DNA of 16,945 bases. Origin: Oscillospiraceae bacterium. Its GTDB lineage: Bacteria > Bacillota > Clostridia > Oscillospirales > Ruminococcaceae. A model generated the notes under the pieces. That model worked only from the letters and a program-made list of their open reading frames with translations. It did no database searches and was not told where the DNA came from. Where the stretch lies: contig JAFSHJ010000156.1 in NCBI GenBank assembly GCA_017440425.1, positions 1 to 16,945 on the forward strand. The letters are read 5' to 3'. Of the stretch, positions 6,581 to 14,276 are shown piece after piece (within the stretch, counting starts at the first letter, position 1; every line of letters starts with the position of its first letter). The position numbers were made by a program, and so were the translations under genes.

Positions 6581-7807
6581 ATGACTGCAACTGCTAATTT
6601 CCCCGAACTGCTCGCTCCTGCGGGAGACAGAGCCCGTCTTGAATCTGCCGTACGTTTCGGCGCCGATGCTGTATATCTTGGCGGAAAGACACTCGGTATG
6701 CGCTGCGCTCCCGAGAACTTCTCCCCCGAAGAGCTGATCTCCGCCGTGGATTTCTGCCACAAGCACGGTGTAAAGGTCTATCTCACCTGCAACACACTCC
6801 CCTCCTGCGAGGATGTGGACGGTCTTGACGAATATTTTGAAAGCGTAAAAGCCGCCAACGTTGATGCAATGATTATTGCTGATGTGGGTGTGTTTTTCGC
6901 CGCAAGACGTGCCCTCCCCGATATGGAGATACATATTTCCACCCAGGCAGGCATTGTCAACCATCTCACCGCCCGTGAGTTTTACAATCTGGGCGCAAAG
7001 AGAGTTGTGCTTGCCCGTGAGCTCTCCCTTGACGAAATAAAGCGCATCCGTGACGAAACTCCTCCCGAGCTTGAGATCGAGACCTTTGTTCACGGCGCAA
7101 TGTGCGTTTCCTTCTCCGGACGCTGTCTGCTCTCCTCCTATATTGCGGGCCGCGGACGTGAATCCAACCGTGGAGGCTGCGCTCAGCCCTGCCGCTGGAG
7201 CTACACCCTCACCGAGGTCAAACGTCCCGATGAACACTATCCCATCATCGAAGAGGATCACGGCACCTACATTCTCAATGCCAAGGATCTCTGCATGATG
7301 GAGCATCTGGACAAGCTTATGCGTGCCGGCATCAACAGCTTTAAAATTGAGGGTCGTGCCAAATCCGAATATTACACCGCCATCATCACCAACGCCTATC
7401 GCTCGGCTCTGGATCTGCTGAAAAAAGACCCCGACAACTACGCTCCCGAGCAATGGATGCTGGATGAGACCCTCAAGATAAGCCACCGTGAATACTGCAC
7501 CGGTTTCTATTTCGGTCAGCCCGACAACATTCAGCGCACCGCCGGCTACATCCGTGAATACGACGTTGTTGCCAAGGTTGCCGGTTGGGAAGACGGTCTT
7601 CTCCGCTGCACCGAGCTCAACCGATTCTCTGTGGGAGATACCGTGGAGATCGTTGAAAAGGGTCAGCCGCCCGTGATTTTCCGCATTGACGAGATGTTTG
7701 ACGAAGAGAAACAGCCCCTTGACGTTGCCCGTCACCCCGAAATGACTGTCTATCTCCGTTCCGACCGTGCTTTTACGGAAGGTTCCATGATAAGAAAAAA
7801 GCTTTGA
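6581..7807 (+). CDS. Peptidase U32 family protein, TrhP-like tRNA hydroxylation protein
   Basis: Most likely takes part in prephenate-dependent 5-hydroxylation of U34 in tRNA, as E. coli TrhP and B. subtilis YrrN/YrrO do, rather than in proteolysis. The U32 signature ExFxxGxxCxxxxGxCxxS is complete at residues 167-185 (C175, C182). Two more cysteines in RGGCAQPC (C200, C204) complete a plausible iron-sulfur site. The N-terminus has the family's LLAPAGDxxxLxxAVxxGADAVYLGG at 10-35. The length, 408 residues, is normal and a C-terminal beta-rich domain is present. AAAGGA sits five bases before the ATG. The protein is the last in the operon and is followed by a terminator. Confidence 0.9.
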   Translation: MTATANFPELLAPAGDRARLESAVRFGADAVYLGGKTLGMRCAPENFSPEELISAVDFCHKHGVKVYLTCNTLPSCEDVDGLDEYFESVKAANVDAMIIADVGVFFAARRALPDMEIHISTQAGIVNHLTAREFYNLGAKRVVLARELSLDEIKRIRDETPPELEIETFVHGAMCVSFSGRCLLSSYIAGRGRESNRGGCAQPCRWSYTLTEVKRPDEHYPIIEEDHGTYILNAKDLCMMEHLDKLMRAGINSFKIEGRAKSEYYTAIITNAYRSALDLLKKDPDNYAPEQWMLDETLKISHREYCTGFYFGQPDNIQRTAGYIREYDVVAKVAGWEDGLLRCTELNRFSVGDTVEIVEKGQPPVIFRIDEMFDEEKQPLDVARHPEMTVYLRSDRAFTEGSMIRKKL

Positions 7808-7817
7808 TTTAAACCAA

Positions 7818-7858
7818 AAGCACCTGCGAATTTATGCCGCAGGTGCTTCTTTTGTTTT
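7818..7858 (+). terminator. Terminator of the thyX-U32 operon
   Basis: AAGCACCTGCG (7818-7828) pairs perfectly over 11 bp with CGCAGGTGCTT (7838-7848) around a nine-base loop, followed by TCTTTTGTTTT. It lies ten bases after the U32 stop codon. Confidence 0.93.
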
Positions 7859-7873
7859 GCAAAGCACCCGTCC

Positions 7874-7973
7874 GCGCCGCCCGTACCGCGAAGGGAGCCC
7901 ACGGCCTTGCCGTGGCAGCGTTGTAAACGCTGAGGTCGCAATGCGACCGCTCCCTTCGCGGTGCGGTCGGCGC
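7874..7973. repeat. Junction-shaped palindromic element with three hairpins
   Basis: An outer stem pairs 7874-7898 with 7949-7973. Its inner 14 bp, ACCGCGAAGGGAGC against its exact complement, are perfect; the remaining pairs include one mismatch and one G-T. It encloses three hairpins: CCACGGC/GCCGTGG (7899-7915), CAGCGTT/AACGCTG (7916-7932) and GGTCGC/GCGACC (7934-7948). Each has a three-base loop. Only A7933 is unpaired at the junction, so the whole element folds as a compact four-way junction on either strand. It sits between the terminators of two converging transcripts. No open frame or transposase is attached; a non-autonomous mobile element or REP/MITE-like repeat is the likeliest identity. 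Confidence 0.75.
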
Positions 7974-7989
7974 ATTGCAGACACTTACG

Positions 7990-8028
7990 CAGCAAAAAAC
8001 AAATGCCCGATCTAATCGATCGGACATT
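7990..8028 (-). terminator. Terminator of the DegV gene
   Basis: On the minus strand AATGTCCGATC pairs with GATCGGGCATT (8003-8028), followed by TTGTTTTTTG. One pair is U-G in the minus-strand RNA but would be C-A in a plus-strand RNA, which fixes the orientation. It follows the degV stop by 26 bases. Confidence 0.9.
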
Positions 8029-8054
8029 CATTTCTCCCAACTTGTGCAGTTGTG

Positions 8055-8942
8055 TTAGTCGATTCTCTCATCGCCCCAGAAGAACAGCGCAACTGTTCCC
8101 GGACCTGTGTGACTTCCTATGGTGGTACCGATATCGTAAATTTCAACCTTGCCGTTAAGTTTGGGGAACTTCTTCTCAACCATCTCTGCCACGCATTTAG
8201 CATCCTCATAGCAGGCAGAGTTGGAGATATAGCATTTTCCGCTGTAGTTTTCTCCGCCTTCGGCATGCTGCTCCATGCGCTTGACGATCTCGTTTATAAC
8301 TCTCTTTTTGCCGGGCACCTTTGCACGGGGGATAAGTCTGCCCAGATTATCCATGTTGAGCAGCGGACAAATGCCAAGAATTCCACCGATGGTTCCTGCG
8401 GTTTTGGAAACTCTTCCGCCCTTGATGTAGAAGGTGAGATCGGTGGAGAAGAACCAGTGGTGCATCTTCAGCTTGTTGGCTTCGATCCATGCATAGAGCT
8501 CGTCGATGCTCATGCCGGAATCTCTCAGCTCTGCAAGTTTATCCACCATAAGACCAGCGCCGGAAGAAGCTGCCAGCGAATCCACAACGTAAATTTTGCG
8601 GTCGGGATATCTCTCTGCGGCAATTGCAGCAGCATTGCGGGCAGAGTTGTAGCTTCCGGAAAGACCGGAGGAAAGGGTGATGTGGATGATGTCTCTGCCC
8701 TCTTCCAAAAACTTGGTGAAGAAGGTGAGATATTCGCTGATGTTGACCTGCGCTGTGGCTGTGTCTGCACCGTTAACCATTTTTTGATAAAACTCGCTCA
8801 GCGGCATTGTCTGACCAAGGTCATCATCATACTGGACACCGTCCAAAAAATAATGGAAGCATATATATTCAACATTGATCTTCTCAAAATGTTCCTTTGT
8901 AAGGTCGGATGTGGAGCAGCAGCTCAATACATAATTGCTCAT
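8055..8942 (-). CDS. DegV family fatty-acid-binding protein (FakB-like)
   Basis: DegV/FakB proteins hold a fatty acid for phosphorylation by FakA, feeding acyl-phosphate into phospholipid synthesis. The 295-residue protein shows the family's marks: TATAQ (61-65), the acyl-binding SSGLSGSYNSA (91-101), VVDS (119-122), KGGRV (174-178) and a PLLNMD run near 193-198. The length is typical. GAGGAG lies nine bases upstream of the ATG on the minus strand. It is a single-gene unit between two terminators. No fakA gene is in the window, so the partner kinase must be elsewhere if this one works in fatty acid use. Confidence 0.92.
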   Translation of the reverse strand: MSNYVLSCCSTSDLTKEHFEKINVEYICFHYFLDGVQYDDDLGQTMPLSEFYQKMVNGADTATAQVNISEYLTFFTKFLEEGRDIIHITLSSGLSGSYNSARNAAAIAAERYPDRKIYVVDSLAASSGAGLMVDKLAELRDSGMSIDELYAWIEANKLKMHHWFFSTDLTFYIKGGRVSKTAGTIGGILGICPLLNMDNLGRLIPRAKVPGKKRVINEIVKRMEQHAEGGENYSGKCYISNSACYEDAKCVAEMVEKKFPKLNGKVEIYDIGTTIGSHTGPGTVALFFWGDERID

Positions 8943-9045
8943 TTAAAATTACTCCTCGCGTGGCGTATTTTTTCTTTTGCTATATTAAATAATACCCTAA
9001 TATGCTTTGTAATTAAACCTATTCTTGACCAAAGCTTATCTACAA

Positions 9046-9091
9046 AACAAAAATCGGCAGTAGAATCTTCAAAAATGCGATTCTACTGCCG
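9046..9091 (-). terminator. Terminator of the XRE regulator gene
   Basis: A perfect 13-bp stem joins 9055-9067 to 9079-9091. On the minus strand it is followed by ATTTTTGTTTTG. The plus strand has no T run after it. It begins about 25 bases downstream of the regulator's stop and separates that gene from degV. Confidence 0.92.
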
Positions 9092-9115
9092 GGAGAGTTG
9101 CCTTTTTATGGCTTT

Positions 9116-9739
9116 TCACTTGTTTTTTCTGAAGCATTTGAAGCCTTTTTTAATTTTGAAGCTGAAATAAACGATAAGTTCTGCGGGAACCAGCACCAAC
9201 AGCAGCTTCCAGGGGCTGTATCGGAAGAACACCAAAAATGCTATCAAAAACAGGCTGAGCACCAGCGCCATCACGATCCACACGTTATAGCGCTTGTCAT
9301 CGTTCCACACGCAGTTGAGCACCAACAGCGTGATAAGTGTTGCGGGAATTGCGGTCAGGAAGATTATGTATATGGTGTAATCCAGCATCCAAAAGATGAC
9401 AAACAGCAGCAGCGCCAGAGTCCATATTCCCAATATCGCAACCAGCGTCACCATGCCTGCGCTGAAATGGCGCTCTCGGTGGCGCTTGTTTGCCTCCTCC
9501 CTCTGCTCATCCTGAGATTTCCAGCTGTCGTGTGAGGTTATCATATAGTCCACGGTGACACCGAAAATATCCGCCATTGTTTTGATCACGGAAACATCCG
9601 GCACGGCCTCACCGCGCTCCCATTTGGAGACGGACTTATCCGAATAATTTATCTTCTCTGCCAAATCCAGCTGGGTCATATTGGCTTTTGTGCGCAAATT
9701 TATCAGGTTGCTTGCAAAAATCAGCTTCATGTCTTCCAT
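9116..9739 (-). CDS. XRE-family HTH regulator with four membrane segments
   Basis: A DNA-binding protein anchored in the membrane. The N-terminus (about 8-66) is a classic Cro/C1 helix-turn-helix: LINLRTKANMTQLDLAEKIN, then SDKSVSKWERGEAVPD and MADIFGVTVDYM. A charged linker (about 70-94) leads to four hydrophobic spans at about 97-118, 121-143, 152-172 and 177-194, and a basic tail. This layout is common among Firmicute XRE proteins of unknown signal. AAGGAG is 14 bases before the chosen ATG, rather far; an in-frame ATG three codons later has no better site. It is divergent from the GH106-like gene, with palindromes in between, so it may control itself, that gene or both. Confidence 0.9.
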   Translation of the reverse strand: MEDMKLIFASNLINLRTKANMTQLDLAEKINYSDKSVSKWERGEAVPDVSVIKTMADIFGVTVDYMITSHDSWKSQDEQREEANKRHRERHFSAGMVTLVAILGIWTLALLLFVIFWMLDYTIYIIFLTAIPATLITLLVLNCVWNDDKRYNVWIVMALVLSLFLIAFLVFFRYSPWKLLLVLVPAELIVYFSFKIKKGFKCFRKNK

Positions 9740-9795
9740 TAAATAATCTGCTGCTCCTTATATAAAAACTGTTCAGTCACTTCCCCATAATAAAT

Positions 9796-9824
9796 ATTAT
9801 AACAAATTTTTGTTAACAACAAAA
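9796..9824 (-). promoter_or_regulatory. Probable promoter of the XRE regulator gene
   Basis: On the minus strand TATAAT (9801-9796) is preceded at 17 bases by TTTTGT (9824-9819), a weak -35 box. Its spacer is filled by the palindromes at 9801-9819. Confidence 0.55.
9801..9819. promoter_or_regulatory. Overlapping palindromes, possible autoregulatory operator
   Basis: AACAAATTTTTGTT (9801-9814) and TTGTTAACAA (9810-9819) are each perfect palindromes, and they overlap inside the promoter of the XRE gene. XRE regulators usually bind short palindromes at such places. That this one does so is inference, and AT-rich DNA makes chance palindromes more likely. Confidence 0.4.
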
Positions 9825-9936
9825 GGGGATTATATTACAAAAATTCTTTTTTCAACCTTTTAATTGTATCAAAATCCTCCTTTTTTGCAACAATTCTTCC
9901 CGTTTTTGCTTTTGAAAATATTTTTTCGGACAAATG

Positions 9937-9965
9937 TTTAATTCGCTCCGTTTTTGTGTTATAAT
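9937..9965 (+). promoter_or_regulatory. Probable promoter of the GH106-like gene
   Basis: A perfect TATAAT at 9960-9965, with a weak -35 (TTTAAT, 9937-9942) at 17 bases. It stands about 43 bases before the ATG at 10008. Confidence 0.5.
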
Positions 9966-10007
9966 GAACTGGAAATTTGGGAACATCCTAATGTGAGGAA
10001 TAATACT

Positions 10008-12572
10008 ATGAAAAAAATTCAGCAATGTTTAAACGGACAGCACTCCACAAACCATATTTTGCCGTTCTTTTGGCAGCACGGCGAAGAACACCACATTCTT
10101 ACCGAGGAAATTGAAGCCATTCAAAACTGCGGCTTGACCGAATTCTGCGTTGAAAGCCGCACTCATATGCAGTTTGGCGAGGAAAAATGGTGGGAAGCTT
10201 TCGGTTTTATCCTTGAAGAGGCCAAAAAACGCAATATGCGCGTGTGGCTTTTGGATGACAAACGCTTCCCCACGGGATATTCAAACAACTACATTGCCTC
10301 TCATCCCGAGCTCCGTAAGATCTCTCTCCGATATGTTTACCGTGATTTTGCAGGTCCGCAAAACGGCACCGCTCTTCTGCCACCTCTGCTTGATGCGGAC
10401 GATGAGGAACAATTCATCTCCATTGCTGCATTTAAGCGCACCAAGGAAGGCAACATTCTTGAAGGAGATGGCATTCAGCTCATTCAGAACCTGAAAGACG
10501 GTCTCATCTGGTGGGATATTCCCGAGGGAATATGGCGCGTCTGCTATGTTATCCGCACCCGCCACGCCTCTAACGAGCGCAAGGCAAACTATCTTGACGT
10601 TATGTCCCCCGAATCCAGCAAGGCAATTCTCAAAGCGGTTTACGAACCCCACTATGAGCATTTTTCGGAATATTTCGGCAACACCTTCGTGGGCTTCTTC
10701 TCCGATGAGCCCAGCTTCGCCAATGACACCGCCAACTATTACTCTCATCTTGGCAAAGAGGAGATGCTCGTCCCCTGGAACGACGATATTCCTGCCATTC
10801 TTGCAGAGAAGGCGGGTCGCTCCAAAGAGGAGATGCTTGCTCTTCTGCCCGCTCTTTGGCACGAGATCGAGGGTCGTACCTCCCTTGTCCGTGAGACCTA
10901 TATGGAAGCTGCCACGGAAGCCTACAGCAAAAACTTCTGCAGCATGCTGGGAGATTGGTGCCGTGAGCGCAACGTAATGTATGTCGGTCACATCATTGAG
11001 GATATGAACGCACACCAGCGCCTGGGTGCCGGCGGCGGACACTTTTTCCGTGCTTTGGACGGTCAGGATATGGCAGGCATCGATATTGTTCTGCACCAGA
11101 TAATTCCCGGTCACCCCGATCTTTCCCACGCCGCCCGTTTGGATTCTCCCACAGCAGATCCCGCCTTTTTCCGCTACACCCTGCCCAAACTGGGCGCATC
11201 CCACGCTCACATTCAACCCCTCAAAAAGGGACGCGCCATGTGTGAGATATTCGGTGCTTTCGGTTGGGCGACCGGCATTCCCGCAATGAAATATATGTCC
11301 GACCTTATGCTGGTGTGTGGAATAAACCACTTTGTTCCCCACGCATTTACCCCAAAATATCCTGACCCCGACTGTCCTCCCCACTTTTATGCGAGAGGCA
11401 ACAACCATCAGTTCAAGCTGTTCGGTCAGCTTATGGGATATATGCAGCGTGTGACCCACGCACTTACCGACGGCATCCATCAGGCCGATGTGGCTGTCTA
11501 TTACAACGCAGAAGCCGAGTGGTCCGGCGGCAAAAATATGCTGCAGCAGGAAGTCTGCAAGGTGCTGACACGCCGTCAGATAGATTTCGACATCATTCCG
11601 CAGGATACGGTTTGCACCGCCGCCTCTGTTGCGGAGGGCAAGCTTCTTGTCAACGATGAGAGCTACAGCGCTCTGGTCGTCCCCTACAGCCAATATCTGC
11701 CCGAAAAGGTGATCGCCGCCATCGGTGCTTTGGCTGACAGCGGTCTCACCGTGCTGTTTGCGGATGCTCTTCCCGACTGCACCTCCGAGCAGCGCCCATT
11801 GGGAGATACTCTTGCCAACTGCAGCGCAGTTCCCCTCTGTGAGCTCACCGCTCTGCTTGAAAAACAGAACATCCGCGGAATAACTCCTGCCTGCGACACT
11901 CCCTTCCTCCGTTTTTATCACATCAATCGTAACGGCACGGATATGTTTATGCTGTGGAACGAGGATATCTTCAGCGAGATAGACACCCAAATCACCTTCC
12001 CTGCAGAGGGTTGTGCAAGCTTTTACGATGCCTGGAACAACCGCCGATATGCCGCCGCACAAAAAGGCAGCACCGTCCGCATTAGGCTTGCCCCCTCCGA
12101 ATCCATCATCCTCACCTTCAGCGGCAGCTGTGACGAGCTTGCGGAGTTTGACTACCGCGACACCGCCCTCACCGCCCTGGAGCTTGATTGGAAGGTTTCT
12201 CTGCGCACCGCAAAAGAGACTGAATTCACACCTCTCCCCAACGCAGCTCTCGGCAACCTTGCACCCTTGCTGCCCAATTTCAGCGGTGTGATCAGATATG
12301 AAGCCGTTCTTGATTTAGAGAATGCGGATGATATCTCTGTTATTGCCCTCGGCAACATCGGTGAGACAGCAGAGCTCACCCTCAACGGTGAATATTGCGG
12401 TTCCATTGTCTGCAAACCCTACCGCTTTGAGGTTGGCGGCAAGCTCAAAAAGGGCAAAAACACCCTCTGCATCGATGTCTGTGCCAACCTTGCCTACCGT
12501 GAACGCGACAAATTCTCCACTTATATCCCGCTCCCGCCCATGGGACTCTTTGGTCCTATCTCCCTCGGATGA
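10008..12572 (+). CDS. GH106-like glycoside hydrolase, uncharacterised
   Basis: An 854-residue protein with no signal peptide, so probably cytosolic. The N-terminal barrel resembles GH106 alpha-L-rhamnosidases: ILPFFWQHGEE (17-27), LTEFCVESRTHM (43-54), EEKWWEAFG (58-66) and VWLLDDKRFPTGYSN (79-93), matching the family's 'vWlYDE.wPSG' region. FFSDEPS (E234) and MCEIFGAFGW (E413) are candidate acid/base glutamates. A Rossmann-like segment follows (about 490-640). The C-terminal 120 residues form a GH2-type galactose-binding-like domain (IRYEAVLDLENADD, AELTLNGEYCG, GKNTLCIDV). I chose the ATG at 10008 because GAGGAA lies seven bases upstream; the frame is open to a TTG at 9954, which would overlap the promoter. 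Known GH106 enzymes are larger and exported, so the substrate, perhaps a small imported glycoside, is open. Confidence 0.75.
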   Translation: MKKIQQCLNGQHSTNHILPFFWQHGEEHHILTEEIEAIQNCGLTEFCVESRTHMQFGEEKWWEAFGFILEEAKKRNMRVWLLDDKRFPTGYSNNYIASHPELRKISLRYVYRDFAGPQNGTALLPPLLDADDEEQFISIAAFKRTKEGNILEGDGIQLIQNLKDGLIWWDIPEGIWRVCYVIRTRHASNERKANYLDVMSPESSKAILKAVYEPHYEHFSEYFGNTFVGFFSDEPSFANDTANYYSHLGKEEMLVPWNDDIPAILAEKAGRSKEEMLALLPALWHEIEGRTSLVRETYMEAATEAYSKNFCSMLGDWCRERNVMYVGHIIEDMNAHQRLGAGGGHFFRALDGQDMAGIDIVLHQIIPGHPDLSHAARLDSPTADPAFFRYTLPKLGASHAHIQPLKKGRAMCEIFGAFGWATGIPAMKYMSDLMLVCGINHFVPHAFTPKYPDPDCPPHFYARGNNHQFKLFGQLMGYMQRVTHALTDGIHQADVAVYYNAEAEWSGGKNMLQQEVCKVLTRRQIDFDIIPQDTVCTAASVAEGKLLVNDESYSALVVPYSQYLPEKVIAAIGALADSGLTVLFADALPDCTSEQRPLGDTLANCSAVPLCELTALLEKQNIRGITPACDTPFLRFYHINRNGTDMFMLWNEDIFSEIDTQITFPAEGCASFYDAWNNRRYAAAQKGSTVRIRLAPSESIILTFSGSCDELAEFDYRDTALTALELDWKVSLRTAKETEFTPLPNAALGNLAPLLPNFSGVIRYEAVLDLENADDISVIALGNIGETAELTLNGEYCGSIVCKPYRFEVGGKLKKGKNTLCIDVCANLAYRERDKFSTYIPLPPMGLFGPISLG

Positions 12573-12579
12573 GCTTATT

Positions 12580-12623
12580 AAAATTAAAAGACCGTGTGAC
12601 ACCAAGTCACACGGTCACTTTTT
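12580..12623. terminator. Bidirectional terminator between converging genes
   Basis: GACCGTGTGAC (12590-12600) pairs perfectly with GTCACACGGTC (12606-12616) around ACCAA. ACTTTTT follows on the plus strand and TTTTAATTTT on the minus strand. It ends both the GH106-like gene and the deacetylase gene. Confidence 0.93.
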
Positions 12624-12642
12624 ATATATTCACTTTATAATA

Positions 12643-13512
12643 TCAGTCCAGACAGATAGTTTCACCGGGATGAATGGTGTAGGACTGCAGATCGGCGTTA
12701 TACGGCACCGACCGACGGACAAAATGCAGGGTGTGGCAGGTGGGATTACAGATCATTTTTCCGTTGGCACTGTAGATTAGTCTGCGATAGGCCTCAACAT
12801 AGTCATATATCTCGATGTTTGTAGCATACCAAATGTCATCCCGACCTCCGATGTAATCGCAGAAATCCTCCAGCAGCTGCCAGTTGTCATGGAATTCAAA
12901 CTCGTAGCTGTGACCGAACACATAGAACAACAGAGCATCCACTCCGTTGTCGCCCTCAACAAACTGCTTTGCAAATTCCATAAATTTTGGGTGTCCGTGA
13001 GCACAGGTGCCTTCCAGACGCAGCCAATCTGTGGGGATCTGAAAGCTCAGAGAACTGAGGTTGGTTCTGGCATAGGCCACACCGCACTGCTTCAGACATT
13101 CCACTACTTGATCGTTGGTCGGTCCATAGGGATAGGCCATACCGCGCACCATACAGCCATAGTCCTCCTCCAGATCCAGACGATTCTGCAGGATTTCATA
13201 TGTAAGCCGCGGCGGCGGTGTCTGCGGCAGGAATGGATGCGTCAGGCTGTGGAGTGCCACTTCCATGCCGCTGTCGGTGTATAGGGCTTTGCACTGCTCG
13301 CGGGTCAGATTGCGGTGGATAAAACCCTCGGGGAAGGTGGTGCCCTCCGGTGGAAACAGTCCGCTGCTGATGTTGAATGTACCCTTGATGCCGTGCCGCT
13401 TCATAATTTCGATCATGCGGATGTCCTGCTCTTTGCCGTCATCGTAACTCAGCGTCAGGGCTTTTTGCCTTCCCTCGGGAAAGCGCATGAAAATTTCAGA
13501 AATTTCAAACAT
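12643..13512 (-). CDS. Polysaccharide deacetylase family protein (NodB domain)
   Basis: A metal-dependent carbohydrate esterase 4-type protein of 289 residues. Motif 1 reads LTLSYDDG with D24 and D25; motif 2 is HSLTH (H88, H92); motif 3 is RGMAYPYG (123-130); FGHSYEF further on may give the late catalytic histidine. There is no signal peptide or membrane segment, unlike peptidoglycan deacetylases, so an internal sugar substrate is possible. A short beta-rich C-terminal tail (about 250-289) ends in IHPGETICLD. The ATG at 13512 has AAAGGAG seven bases upstream; the frame is open a further 12 codons but lacks a better start. It lies 46 bases after the metallophosphoesterase gene, probably in one transcript. 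Confidence 0.88.
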   Translation of the reverse strand: MFEISEIFMRFPEGRQKALTLSYDDGKEQDIRMIEIMKRHGIKGTFNISSGLFPPEGTTFPEGFIHRNLTREQCKALYTDSGMEVALHSLTHPFLPQTPPPRLTYEILQNRLDLEEDYGCMVRGMAYPYGPTNDQVVECLKQCGVAYARTNLSSLSFQIPTDWLRLEGTCAHGHPKFMEFAKQFVEGDNGVDALLFYVFGHSYEFEFHDNWQLLEDFCDYIGGRDDIWYATNIEIYDYVEAYRRLIYSANGKMICNPTCHTLHFVRRSVPYNADLQSYTIHPGETICLD

Positions 13513-13558
13513 GGATGAGCTCCTTTCTGTTTTGAAAAGCACTCGCACACAGTTCTTT

Positions 13559-14224
13559 TTATATATCCACTTTTACAACGTCGTCGTATACTGCACGGTA
13601 GGCGGAGGATATCTGCCTATCCAGGTGATAGCTGCCGAAATACCAGCGTTTGAAGCGCATCCGCTCCGAGAGCACCTGCAAAAAGATGTGCAGGTGGTTC
13701 ATATCCTCGCTGTTGCCGATGATGCTGCCGCGGATGAGCATGGGACAATCGTGGGTGACCACCAGATCCACCTCGTCGCCCTGCGCCTTGATGTTTGCCT
13801 TTGTCCTCTCCATATCCTCTTCTGTGGGCAGACGGGAAATTGTGCCCTCTGTGAGCTCGGTGTTTTCGATGTATTCACCTATTCCGCCGCCAAATGCAAG
13901 CACCTTTTTGCCCTCTATCTCATATATATTGCCCCTCTTGAGCATAATGAGGTTGCCGTAAATTATCTTTCCCTCGCCGCCGAAAACCTCGGAATCGGGA
14001 TATTCGTCGAAGGCTTTATAGTTTTCGTGAGCACCCTCCACAAAAAGCACCTTATATTTCTTTTTGCCTATTTTTTTTATTATCTGGTTTTCCGCACGTC
14101 CTCCGTCCCACAAAAAACCGAAGTCTCCGCAAATTATGAGGGTATCGCCTTTTTTCAGCTTCCTCATCTCTGCCGACCTGAATTTTTCGTATTCGCCGTG
14201 AAAATCACCGGTAATGTATATCAT
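13559..14224 (-). CDS. Calcineurin-like metallophosphoesterase with altered metal-2 site
   Basis: A 221-residue protein with the binuclear phosphoesterase fold. Motif I is GDFHGE (D7, H9), motif II is CGDFG (D34), and THDCP gives H158. Motif III, normally GNH(D/E), is GAHE (64-67), and the final motif, normally GHxH, is GSYH (197-200). By comparison with Mre11-type enzymes, the metal-1 ligands D7, H9, D34 and H200 remain, while two metal-2 ligands are lost (N to A65, H to S198). The frame is intact and has GGAG five bases before the ATG and an excellent promoter, so it is a living gene. It may be a one-metal enzyme or a binding protein. Substrate unknown. Confidence 0.85.
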   Translation of the reverse strand: MIYITGDFHGEYEKFRSAEMRKLKKGDTLIICGDFGFLWDGGRAENQIIKKIGKKKYKVLFVEGAHENYKAFDEYPDSEVFGGEGKIIYGNLIMLKRGNIYEIEGKKVLAFGGGIGEYIENTELTEGTISRLPTEEDMERTKANIKAQGDEVDLVVTHDCPMLIRGSIIGNSEDMNHLHIFLQVLSERMRFKRWYFGSYHLDRQISSAYRAVYDDVVKVDI

Positions 14225-14276
14225 AGCTGCTCCTTAATCCCATCTTGTTTCATCGCACAAACAACTGTTATAAATA

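Noticed and set aside
4787..7735. A 982-codon open frame on the minus strand across the 5-FCL, mltG and U32 genes
   Set aside because: It lies opposite three well-supported genes. Such frames arise when the sense genes rarely use TTA, CTA and TCA codons. Its product looks like no family and is rich in Gly, Val and His in a way typical of antisense frames.
8052..9170. A 372-codon plus-strand frame opposite degV
   Set aside because: The minus strand encodes a full DegV protein with all family motifs and a matching terminator; the plus frame also runs through the regulator's terminator.
9954..10007. An N-terminal extension of the GH106-like protein from a TTG start
   Set aside because: The segment overlaps the -10 box at 9960-9965 and has no ribosome binding site, while the ATG at 10008 has a good one.
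10281..12062. A 593-codon minus-strand frame inside the GH106-like gene
   Set aside because: It is fully contained in a gene with clear family motifs, a ribosome binding site and a promoter on the plus strand.
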